This document shows positions 1 through 5,025 of a stretch of 5,056 bases of DNA, one piece after another (the stretch's first letter is position 1; the number at the start of each line of letters is the position of its first letter). Source of the DNA: Firmicutes bacterium UBA6226 (lineage in GTDB: Bacteria > Bacillota_A > Clostridia > Peptostreptococcales > Acidaminobacteraceae); assembly GCA_002441045.1 (NCBI GenBank), contig DJWQ01000061.1:1-5056 (forward strand), read 5' to 3'. The position numbers and the translations under genes were made by a program. Below the pieces are notes generated by a model, which was not told where the DNA came from, ran no database searches, and was given only the letters and a program-made list of their open reading frames with translations.

Positions 1-12
1 TGCCCATATCAT
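1..12 (-). CDS. Start of an unidentified gene (first four codons only)
   Basis: A minus-strand ATG at 12-10 overlaps the TGA stop of the upstream HTH-like gene in an ATGA arrangement, and a Shine-Dalgarno-like AAAGGAGAG lies a few bases before it. Only M-I-W-A is visible, so no function can be given. The overlap and ribosome site suggest a translationally coupled operon partner of the upstream gene. The rest lies beyond the left edge. Confidence 0.4.
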
Positions 13-260
13 CGTTTCTCTCCTTTCCATAGATATCCGGTTTCTTCCCAAAGAAGCTTGGGTGAAATATAAAAGTTAATTCTTCCATACTTTGAGTTCA
101 TGTCATCAAGGTTCGTTACGAGTTTACCATGCCTAGTCGCTTTACCAATTGGCAACCATCCAGATATAATACCAGATCTTATCCAGGAAGCATCTTTCCC
201 ATATACCCTTGCTGCAACCAACACCGGAACCGAACCCGATCTGAATTCATTCTCATCCAT
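9..260 (-). CDS. Small HTH/excisionase-like DNA-binding protein (83 aa)
   Basis: This 83-residue protein has no signal peptide or membrane segment. Residues about 11-41 (VPVLVAARVYG, then SWIRSGIISGWLPIGKA) match the pattern of MerR/excisionase-type helix-turn-helix domains: an 'AA..G' first helix, a recognition helix, then a '.G.LP.G' wing. By analogy it could be an excisionase (recombination directionality factor) or a small regulator for the nearby integrase; this is inference from fold pattern and position. The ATG start at 260 is supported by AAAGGAGGT upstream. It lies downstream of the zinc-ribbon gene on the same strand and overlaps the next gene by four bases, so it probably belongs to a small early operon. 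An uncharacterised phage protein with an HTH-like look is the alternative. Confidence 0.65.
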   Translation of the reverse strand: MDENEFRSGSVPVLVAARVYGKDASWIRSGIISGWLPIGKATRHGKLVTNLDDMNSKYGRINFYISPKLLWEETGYLWKGEKR

Positions 261-348
261 TGACTACGACCTCCTTTCTGAGGCTATTCTAGGATAAGAA
301 CTGCTATTAGTTAAACGTAAGGCAATGATAATCGGGTGGGTGTAATAG

Positions 349-663
349 TTAAAGAAGACGTTTATCTCGCGCTTTTTCCCATTGTTTTATTGTTGTCTCA
401 CAAGGATAGTCCTCATAATCCAAATCAGATGATGTAAGTTCGCCTGCTAAAAAACCTTTTATTATCTCAGCTTCATAGTGTTTATACGGAAGTAAGTAAT
501 CTGGAAGTTTTCGATGAGTTGATCCACAATCAATGCAGGAAAATCTATCGACTTTTATCCAACTAATATTACCGCCTTTCGTCCGTACAATTCTTTGAAC
601 GCTATCGTAATACTTTAAAGCCCCACCACATTTGGGGCAGGTTAATTCGTTATTTCTAATCAT
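349..663 (-). CDS. Zinc-ribbon protein, DUF6431-like (104 aa)
   Basis: A soluble 104-residue protein with two zinc knuckles, CPKCGG (C9, C12) and CIDCG (C43, C46), forming a likely zinc ribbon. It is followed by the segment LPDYLLPYKHYEAEII and a C-terminal part with YEDYPCETTIKQW. This layout matches from memory a widespread Firmicutes family annotated DUF6431, whose function is not established. A zinc ribbon followed by a short helical tail resembles the N-terminal parts of some transposases, so DNA binding is plausible but unproven. The frame stays open to a TTG at 702, but the ATG at 663 is preferred: GAGG lies about seven bases upstream, and a start at 702 would place coding sequence over the control repeat. 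The gene diverges from the integrase and shares its upstream region. Confidence 0.65.
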   Translation of the reverse strand: MIRNNELTCPKCGGALKYYDSVQRIVRTKGGNISWIKVDRFSCIDCGSTHRKLPDYLLPYKHYEAEIIKGFLAGELTSSDLDYEDYPCETTIKQWEKARDKRLL

Positions 664-687
664 ATATAACCTCGTTAAAAAGTTTGA

Positions 688-710
688 TGTAGGAGTTGAC
701 AATTCCTACA
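688..710. promoter_or_regulatory. Operator-like inverted repeat over the integrase -35 box
   Basis: TGTAGGA at 688-694 and its exact reverse complement TCCTACA at 704-710 are separated by nine bases. The left arm ends just before the integrase -35 hexamer, and the right arm lies in the -35/-10 spacer. A protein bound here would block the integrase promoter and possibly the divergent one. The same motif recurs downstream of the integrase gene (2015-2023, 2187-2195, with degenerate copies), so the integrase itself may be the ligand and regulate its own gene. A dedicated repressor is the alternative. Confidence 0.55.
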
Positions 711-724
711 CTAGAATATATGAT
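696..724 (+). promoter_or_regulatory. Sigma-A-type promoter of the integrase gene
   Basis: A perfect -35 TTGACA (696-701) and a -10 TATGAT (719-724, five of six consensus bases) are separated by exactly 17 bases. The -10 ends 35 bases before the integrase ATG at 760, leaving a short leader with the ribosome site AAAGGAG (745-751) eight bases before the start. This is the best promoter visible in the window. Confidence 0.7.
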
Positions 725-741
725 TACTAATAATAAATCAA
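713..741 (-). promoter_or_regulatory. Possible divergent promoter for the zinc-ribbon gene
   Basis: On the minus strand, TTGATT (741-736) and TATTCT (718-713) lie 17 bases apart, each matching four of six consensus bases. Transcription would start inside or next to the inverted repeat at 688-710 and run into the gene starting at 663. The match is modest and rests mainly on position; another promoter is possible. Confidence 0.3.
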
Positions 742-759
742 CCGAAAGGAGAAAACATC

Positions 760-1998
760 ATGTTGGTTAAATGCCCGGAATGCGAGCTGCAAGTCAGCGA
801 TAAAGCGTTGTCTTGCCCCCATTGTGGTTTCCCGTTGCAGCCGGATGTAAGACCAAGAAAACCTCGAAATAAAAATAACAAAAGAAGACGACTGCCAAAC
901 GGCTTCGGACAAATAAGCGAAATCAAGAACCGTAACCTGCGTAACCCATTTCGCGCTATGGTCTCAATTGGTAAAGATGAAAATGGACGTCCTATATGTA
1001 AACCTTTAAAACCAGAATCATACTTCCAGACATATAACGACGCCTATGCTGCTCTCGTAGAATATAATAAGAACCCCTATGACCTGAATCCGTCGATTAC
1101 AGTCAAGGAGCTCTACGAGAAATGGACAGAAGAATACTTTAAGACCGTTGGGGAATCAAGTATAAGAGGAACCGAAGATGCCTGGAAGTATTGTGCAGCC
1201 GTTTATAATATGAGAGTAATAGAAGTTCGAGCCCGTCATATAAAAGGCTGCATGGATGAAGGTAAAGCTACAGTCAGAGGAAGAGAGCAAACTCCAAGTG
1301 CTTCGATGAAGAATAAGATTAAAACCCTATTCAACCAGATGCTTGATTATGCCGTGGAATATGAGCTTGTTGACCGAAATTACTCTAGAACCTTTAACCT
1401 ATCTGATGAGACTATCAAAGAGATTCAGACGGTTAAGAAAGAGCACATGGCGTTTGCCGATTCAGAAATGGAATTGCTTTGGCAGCATGTGGACGATAAG
1501 CGTTTTATTGATGTTTTGCTTATTCAATGCTATTCTGGATGGAGACCTCAAGAACTTGGATTGATCGAACTCGCTAACGTTGATTTAATTAAAGGAACGT
1601 TCAGCGGTGGTATGAAAACCGAATCCGGAACCGACAGAATTGTTCCAATCCATTCACGTATTAGATATCTTGTAGAGAGAAAATATACAGAGGCCCAAAA
1701 GCTCGGAAGTGATTACCTGTTCAACTATGTCGATGAGAACAGTAATCGGAAAAATATAAAATTGACTTACAGTCGGTATCAGAAAGCATTCGGACGAATC
1801 CGCGACGAACTAAACTTGGACCCTAAACACAGACCCCATGATGGACGTAAACATTTCGTCACGGCTGCTAAAAAATATGGAGTTGACGAATACGCAATCA
1901 AGTATGTAGTAGGTCATAAGATTACAGATATTACTGAGAAAGTTTATACCGATAGAGAATTTAAATGGCTCAAGGAAGAGATAGAAAAAATAAAGTGA
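760..1998 (+). CDS. int: Tyrosine integrase with N-terminal zinc ribbon (412 aa)
   Basis: A site-specific tyrosine recombinase that would integrate and excise the element. Residues 1-26 form a zinc ribbon (C5, C8, C19, C22), followed by a very basic linker (about 31-44). Residues about 47-105 resemble an arm-binding, AP2-like integrase domain, and about 110-210 the helical core-binding (SAM-like) domain. The catalytic domain (about 230-412) has a complete active site: R262 in SGWRPQE, K286 in GGMKT, H360 and R363 in HDGR, H386 in VGHK, and nucleophile Y396 in EKVYTDR. Nothing is truncated. The ATG is supported by AAAGGAG at 745-751 and a strong promoter. The gene converges on the tail/DGR operon, and the repeat-rich region just downstream is its likely attachment site. 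The added zinc ribbon is the unusual part; an extra DNA- or protein-binding role is inference. Confidence 0.93.
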   Translation: MLVKCPECELQVSDKALSCPHCGFPLQPDVRPRKPRNKNNKRRRLPNGFGQISEIKNRNLRNPFRAMVSIGKDENGRPICKPLKPESYFQTYNDAYAALVEYNKNPYDLNPSITVKELYEKWTEEYFKTVGESSIRGTEDAWKYCAAVYNMRVIEVRARHIKGCMDEGKATVRGREQTPSASMKNKIKTLFNQMLDYAVEYELVDRNYSRTFNLSDETIKEIQTVKKEHMAFADSEMELLWQHVDDKRFIDVLLIQCYSGWRPQELGLIELANVDLIKGTFSGGMKTESGTDRIVPIHSRIRYLVERKYTEAQKLGSDYLFNYVDENSNRKNIKLTYSRYQKAFGRIRDELNLDPKHRPHDGRKHFVTAAKKYGVDEYAIKYVVGHKITDITEKVYTDREFKWLKEEIEKIK

Positions 1999-2016
1999 AA
2001 TGCAGGAATAAGACTG

Positions 2017-2077
2017 TAGGAGTGGTATAGGAATAATGCATGAATTACATACATTTTTCTGCATTTTACCACTCCTA
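2017..2077. repeat. 11-bp inverted repeat downstream of the integrase gene
   Basis: TAGGAGTGGTA (2017-2027) is the exact reverse complement of TACCACTCCTA (2067-2077), with 39 bases between. A second pair, AAATGCAG (1998-2005) and CTGCATTT (2059-2066), crosses it, so the two right-hand arms abut. As RNA this would be a pseudoknot-like pairing; as DNA it looks like paired protein-binding sites. It is part of the attP-like region. The long loop and lack of an immediate T-run make a simple terminator unlikely. Confidence 0.6.
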
Positions 2078-2132
2078 ACGGCCTTTTAAAATACCGTTAT
2101 TACTGGATTTTTGATGATTTACTGGGTTAGGT

Positions 2133-2151
2133 TGTTTCTATATTAGAAACA
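2133..2151. repeat. 19-bp palindrome, candidate recombination core or operator
   Basis: TGTTTCTATATTAGAAACA has eight-base perfect arms around a three-base centre. Viewed as a recombinase core it gives six-base inverted arms (TGTTTC/GAAACA) around a seven-base overlap, a usual geometry for tyrosine recombinases. It lies between the two groups of arm-like repeats. No T-run follows on either strand, so it is not a typical terminator. A repressor operator is the main alternative. Confidence 0.45.
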
Positions 2152-2267
2152 CAAAATCCCGAAATATCAACGTTTTTTCGTCAAAGTGTAGGAATAATCA
2201 ATAAGTAATCTACATTCTTGCGCTCTTCTCTACACTGTTCTACAGCTTAAACTTAACAAGGATTTTA

Positions 2268-2603
2268 TCACATTACAAGGTCATTAAGTGACTCAACGTA
2301 TTTAGTTTTACGTATTGGAAGTTTATCTACTTCTTGCATAACGCGTTTTGCAGAGCCATTGGCCCCCATTTTTGCGTACGGCTTATATAAGTAATCATTG
2401 AGGTTTTCGTACTCATCTTGATTAATCCATCCCCGCTCGATATAACAAAGGCCAAGATAAATGATTCTATCGTGGCCTAAACCTATAAGCATTTCAGTTT
2501 TGACATCTTTACGATCCATATACTTTGTTATATATGCCCAAAAACCGGACGATGCTATAACGGAGCATACGATTGTAATAATCATTTGAATCCATGGTTC
2601 CAT
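2268..2603 (-). CDS. Small single-membrane-helix phage protein (111 aa)
   Basis: An uncharacterised 111-residue protein. Residues about 5-25 (IQMIITIVCSVIASSGFWAY) form one hydrophobic helix, so the protein is probably membrane-anchored. The soluble part includes IGLGHDRIIYLG, YIERGWINQDEYENL and a basic C-terminal third with NGSAKRVMQEV. Small proteins of this appearance occur at the end of tail modules near lysis genes in Firmicutes prophages and are sometimes labelled holin-like; a lysis role is inference, since classical holins usually have two or three membrane helices. The start at 2603 has a strong AAGGAGGT site. The first 22 bases overlap the end of the reverse transcriptase gene, so the two are co-transcribed. 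It is the last gene of the minus-strand operon, and no lysin follows it. Confidence 0.75.
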   Translation of the reverse strand: MEPWIQMIITIVCSVIASSGFWAYITKYMDRKDVKTEMLIGLGHDRIIYLGLCYIERGWINQDEYENLNDYLYKPYAKMGANGSAKRVMQEVDKLPIRKTKYVESLNDLVM

Positions 2604-3811
2604 TCGGTTACCTCCTTATCAGACCTATCAAATATAACCAGCTTTTTATTGACCACCGTAACATTTTTGTCAAATAGGTCCTCATAAAGCTGTATAAGAT
2701 TTTTTCTTTGTTGCCTGGATAAAAGTTTATAGAAACTTCCCATCCATCCTCGAAACATGTTTTCGACGTTTTCGTAATAAATATCACCACTCTTAACTTT
2801 GATTGCGAGTTTCTTAAGTTTTCTACGCATTGAAGTAATACGAGCTGGATTGATTCTTTTAATTACTTTTCCGTCTTTAGTAAGTGTGTACTTCACTTGA
2901 AGATATTTGTAAGTGCTGCTTATCTTGACTATATGAGTTTTTTTCTCATTGATATGTATACCTAATTCGTCCGCTATTACTCGAATGTTATCCAACAAGT
3001 CTTGTAGTTCTTTCTTGTTTGGATTCATGATGTACCAATCATCCATGTAACGCCCGTAAAATTTTTGACTTCTTACGTATTTTACATAGTTGTCTATTCG
3101 ATAAGGATAATATATACCGATAATTTGACTTAATTGGTCTCCGATATTAACGGATTTGTCCATCCATTTTTCGCCGGTTAAAAGCTCTTTCGGTACTAGC
3201 CTATATTCCAACTTATTGAATGTATCGGTTATACAACTTTCATACTCTTCATCAGACATATATGAAACATCAATTTTAAACCCATTAAAAATAATGGTTA
3301 ATAACCAATCAAGGAACTCGTCATCGTCTACCAACTTGAGTAATTCTCTCTTTGCGATCTCGTGAATGATATTGTCGTAGAATTTTGAGAAATCTCCAAA
3401 TAAGATCCAACCTTCGTTACCGTACAGTCTGTAGTATTTATGAAGATGAACTTCAAACCTGTTTCTCTGATGTGAAATACCTCGGCCTTTTACAGAGGCG
3501 CCGTTATCGTAAATAATGCGTTTCTTTACTTCTGGGGATAAAATCTCATCGCACAAAACATGACGAATTATACGATCTTTGATTTGGATACTTGTGATAG
3601 GTCTTACTCGACCTCTTTCAGAAAGTAAAAACTCGTCTACTAAGCCATTTTGCAATGTCCTGTAAACGAGGTCTTCTTGAATAGAGAAAATATACTTCAG
3701 GAAGTTCATTGCGAACTTTTGAGAAGTTTCTTTCCATTTACTGTTCTTTACAGAGGCCTTGTAAGCCCTATACAAGTTGTTGGCGTCACAGACAATCTCT
3801 TCATAATTCAT
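2582..3811 (-). CDS. DGR reverse transcriptase (409 aa)
   Basis: The enzyme of a diversity-generating retroelement: it copies the template-repeat RNA into cDNA while misincorporating opposite adenines. Recognisable motifs, in order, are RGRVRPITSIQIKDRIIRH (about 66-84, motifs 1-2), the motif A aspartate D140 in FGDFSKFYD, IGDQLSQ (223-229), the catalytic YMDD box (255-258, in GRYMDDW), the motif D region LGIHINEKKT (283-292) and the motif E-like region YLQVKY (303-308). The form IGxxxSQ in motif B is typical of DGR enzymes, whereas group II intron and retron enzymes usually carry a QG-type motif here. The length fits the family, and no endonuclease or maturase domain is present. The template repeat and spacer lie directly upstream. 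The ATG at 3811 has only a weak site (GGTGA), suggesting low translation. All catalytic residues are intact. Confidence 0.95.
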   Translation of the reverse strand: MNYEEIVCDANNLYRAYKASVKNSKWKETSQKFAMNFLKYIFSIQEDLVYRTLQNGLVDEFLLSERGRVRPITSIQIKDRIIRHVLCDEILSPEVKKRIIYDNGASVKGRGISHQRNRFEVHLHKYYRLYGNEGWILFGDFSKFYDNIIHEIAKRELLKLVDDDEFLDWLLTIIFNGFKIDVSYMSDEEYESCITDTFNKLEYRLVPKELLTGEKWMDKSVNIGDQLSQIIGIYYPYRIDNYVKYVRSQKFYGRYMDDWYIMNPNKKELQDLLDNIRVIADELGIHINEKKTHIVKISSTYKYLQVKYTLTKDGKVIKRINPARITSMRRKLKKLAIKVKSGDIYYENVENMFRGWMGSFYKLLSRQQRKNLIQLYEDLFDKNVTVVNKKLVIFDRSDKEVTEWNHGFK

Positions 3812-3834
3812 AGAATATTCACCGTGATAGCAAT

Positions 3835-3928
3835 ACTTACCGTAGTAAATTGCGTCCGGCTTTGTTATTTATCCTTGATGGAAAGGATAGCATCTCCTTC
3901 TCTGTTGGTTAGGCAGAGAATCCGGACG
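3835..3928 (-). ncRNA. Structured TR-RT spacer (3' part of the DGR template RNA)
   Basis: Read as minus-strand RNA, the end of the template repeat CGUCCGG (3928-3922) is fully complementary to CCGGACG (3859-3853). This seven-pair stem encloses two hairpins: UUCUCUG/CAGAGAA with a nine-base loop (3920-3898), and UAUCCUU/AAGGAUA with a six-base loop (3889-3870). The result is a three-way junction. A third hairpin follows at 3850-3835, with a six-pair stem (one G-U pair) capped by a UACG loop of the stable UNCG class. In the well-studied Bordetella phage DGR the spacer after TR is needed for cDNA priming by the RT-Avd complex; a similar role here is inference. The pairings were found by eye and no energies were computed. 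Confidence 0.6.
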
Positions 3929-4010
3929 AACCCCATTAGAGTTCGAAGCGTTGTTGTAGTTCGCGTTGCCATTGTTGTTCACATTAGCGAAATTAGACGA
4001 AGAAACGACG
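3922..4010 (-). repeat. DGR template repeat (TR)
   Basis: The non-coding template whose RNA is copied mutagenically. In the frame of the target gene it would read SSSNFANV and then NGNANYNNASNSNGVRP, the asparagine-rich pattern typical of DGR templates. It has 11 AAY codons and one TAC, and all 23 adenines lie in these codons. Its 3' end, TGGGGTTCGTCCGG (3935-3922), matches the end of the target gene at 5056-5043 exactly, after which the two sequences diverge; this is the expected position of the homing-initiation (IMH) sequence. It begins a few bases after the Avd-like stop and is followed by the spacer and reverse transcriptase. The 5' boundary is approximate because most of the matching variable repeat lies outside the window. 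Confidence 0.92.
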
Positions 4011-4015
4011 CAAAA

Positions 4016-4507
4016 TTAGATGTTACCCTGTAGATATGATTTGATTTTGTTGTCGTGCTGACGCCACTTTTTTATCAAACCGATTTCTCGGTTGATAGCT
4101 GCCACATATTTTCCATAGATGTTTATATCCACTTCAAATATCTCCACGACTCGCTGTAATTCCTTAGTAAGTTGCTCGCAATTTACGATGGCATTATTTT
4201 GATAATCCCTTCTCTTTTCATACTCATGTATTGTGGTTGGATATACGGAGTTAGCTGCTCGGATATTATTTGTCAATAGCGAAGCTAATTGGTCAATTCG
4301 GGTTTTGAAATTCTGCATTAAGTATCGGTACTTTGCAAAATCTTCTTTGTCATCTTTACCATAAGCATATCGCATCCGAACAAAATGATTTATATCCTTA
4401 ACTCCAAATCCTCTTTGCATCAAATCGATAAGCATGTCATGTAATTCGAGTGAATATGTTATAACTTCGAACCTGGACTCCTTGCGATTACTTACCAAAA
4501 CACTCAT
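4016..4507 (-). CDS. avd: Avd-like DGR accessory protein (163 aa)
   Basis: Predicted to be the accessory variability determinant, a small basic helical protein that in known DGRs forms a ring-like oligomer and binds the reverse transcriptase and template RNA. The sequence is almost entirely helical, with likely helices at about 11-33, 50-82, 92-122 and 125-150, consistent with a four-helix bundle, and it ends in a basic stretch (LIKKWRQHDNKIK). It is longer than the roughly 128-residue Bordetella protein. The assignment rests on helical content, charge and position directly before TR and the reverse transcriptase. The frame is open to a TTG at 4555, but the ATG at 4507 is preferred because it overlaps the XkdX-like stop as TAATG, a translational coupling arrangement; there is no strong ribosome site of its own. 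Confidence 0.8.
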   Translation of the reverse strand: MSVLVSNRKESRFEVITYSLELHDMLIDLMQRGFGVKDINHFVRMRYAYGKDDKEDFAKYRYLMQNFKTRIDQLASLLTNNIRAANSVYPTTIHEYEKRRDYQNNAIVNCEQLTKELQRVVEIFEVDINIYGKYVAAINREIGLIKKWRQHDNKIKSYLQGNI

Positions 4508-4647
4508 TAGTACGTGGTTCCGGTGATTTCTTCGAACTCGGCTACAGTAATCCAACCCTTTTCAACAGCATCATGAACGCGGTCGACATTCCATACACCA
4601 AGTATAAAATAACGCTTTACCTTATTGTAATTACTGCTATGTTCCAT
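4507..4647 (-). CDS. xkdX: XkdX-family phage protein (46 aa)
   Basis: A 46-residue protein. VKRYFILGVWNVDRVHDAVE, then KGWITVAEFEEITG and a final TTY, fits the XkdX pattern of a short aromatic start (usually a Y.lG.w segment), a helix, and a conserved IT.eE..eITG..Y ending. XkdX proteins come from the tail/late regions of Bacillus PBSX-like prophages and relatives; their molecular role is unknown. The ATG at 4647 follows a strong GGAGG site that lies around the stop of the preceding gene. Its stop overlaps the start of the Avd-like gene by one base. It marks the DGR as part of a phage tail operon. Confidence 0.8.
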   Translation of the reverse strand: MEHSSNYNKVKRYFILGVWNVDRVHDAVEKGWITVAEFEEITGTTY

Positions 4648-4659
4648 GGTGATCCTCCT

Positions 4660-4971
4660 TTACAATTCTATTCCGGCCATCATAGCCACATATTCAATAT
4701 CGGATTGCATTTTAATCCGAGCCAGTTCAGAAGTTGAAAGCTCTCGGAGAACAAACCAGTATTTTCCGGGTTCCTGTTCTATTAACTGAACGAACTCCAT
4801 GTTGTTGTGTGTTTGGCTGTTCACGCCATCGCTAATGATAACAGGAGAGCAGTTTTCGTTAAAAATATCAGCATTAATGACTGTATTGGAGATAAAGTTA
4901 TCCCCGTTAAGCTTAAGGTTATTGAGAACCGTTCCATCGGCAAGAGTAATTGTATAGGTTTTAGTATCCAT
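4660..4971 (-). CDS. Phage tail-region protein of unknown function (103 aa)
   Basis: A 103-residue acidic protein with no signal peptide or membrane segment. The N-terminal part (TYTITLADGTVLNNLKLNG) looks beta-rich. The middle holds DGVNSQTHNNMEFVQL and KYWFVLREL, and the C-terminus is helical, ending IEYVAMMAGIEL. Proteins of this look are common between tail-fibre genes and xkdX in Clostridia prophages but have no known function; this is recalled, not searched. The ATG at 4971 has an AGGAGGA site (4981-4987). Its stop at 4660 lies 12 bases before the XkdX-like start, so the genes are co-transcribed. It separates the DGR target gene from the remaining DGR parts. Confidence 0.85.
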   Translation of the reverse strand: MDTKTYTITLADGTVLNNLKLNGDNFISNTVINADIFNENCSPVIISDGVNSQTHNNMEFVQLIEQEPGKYWFVLRELSTSELARIKMQSDIEYVAMMAGIEL

Positions 4972-5001
4972 TTTATCTAATCCTCCTTATTAAACATCAA
5001 C

Positions 5002-5016
5002 GGGGCACAAGGCCCC
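5002..5016 (-). promoter_or_regulatory. GC hairpin just after the DGR variable repeat
   Basis: GGGGC (5016-5012) and GCCCC (5006-5002) on the minus strand form a perfect five-pair GC stem with a five-base loop, starting 9 bases after the target stop codon. Known DGRs carry a similar hairpin or cruciform just downstream of the VR/IMH that promotes homing. No T-run follows, so it is not a normal terminator. Confidence 0.55.
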
Positions 5017-5025
5017 AAGATTTAG

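Larger units (their letters stand above)
1999..2267. other. Repeat-rich attP-like intergenic region
   Basis: A 269-base gap between two convergent genes with no credible gene. It carries several copies of an arm-like motif, T(G/A)(T/C)AGGA(A/G)T: 2001-2009 (TGCAGGAAT), 2015-2023 (TGTAGGAGT), 2026-2034 (TATAGGAAT) and 2187-2195 (TGTAGGAAT). A related inverted copy lies at 2067-2077. TCTACA occurs three times at the right end (2209-2214, 2229-2234, 2239-2244). A palindrome lies midway at 2133-2151. Clusters of arm sites flanking a core beside the integrase gene are the known layout of phage attP sites. The crossover point is not proven here, and no clear rho-independent terminator was found for either convergent gene. 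Confidence 0.5.

Noticed and set aside
664..702. Extension of the zinc-ribbon gene to a TTG at 702
   Set aside because: It would run over the inverted repeat and has no ribosome site; the ATG at 663 has GAGG at a good distance.
1810..2064. 84-residue open frame on the minus strand across the integrase end
   Set aside because: It lies opposite the catalytic end of the integrase, has no ribosome site and a low-complexity sequence; it is a shadow frame.
2076..2099. TAACGG-N12-CCGTTA hairpin as a rho-independent terminator for the integrase
   Set aside because: The stem is only six pairs, the loop is long and AT-rich, and the nearest T-run is about ten bases away.
2160..2180. CGAAA/TTTCG hairpin as terminator for the tail operon
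   Set aside because: A five-pair weak stem with an 11-base loop and no following T-run on the minus strand.
2582..3811. Group II intron or retron as an alternative identity of the reverse transcriptase
   Set aside because: There is no maturase/endonuclease domain or intron RNA, motif B has the DGR-type SQ form, and TR, VR tip and Avd-like gene are all next to it.
3840..3893. 18-codon minus-strand reading frame beginning at an ATG in the TR-RT spacer
   Set aside because: The purine-rich GGAG directly abuts the ATG, too close for a ribosome site, and the stretch is better explained as structured spacer RNA.
3650..4033. 127-residue plus-strand open frame across the RT start and TR
   Set aside because: It is antisense to the reverse transcriptase and template repeat, with an arginine/valine-rich sequence caused by the antisense of asparagine codons.
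4508..4555. Upstream extension of the Avd-like gene to a TTG at 4555
   Set aside because: The added 16 residues lie inside the XkdX-like gene in another frame, and the ATG at 4507 has a coupled TAATG start.
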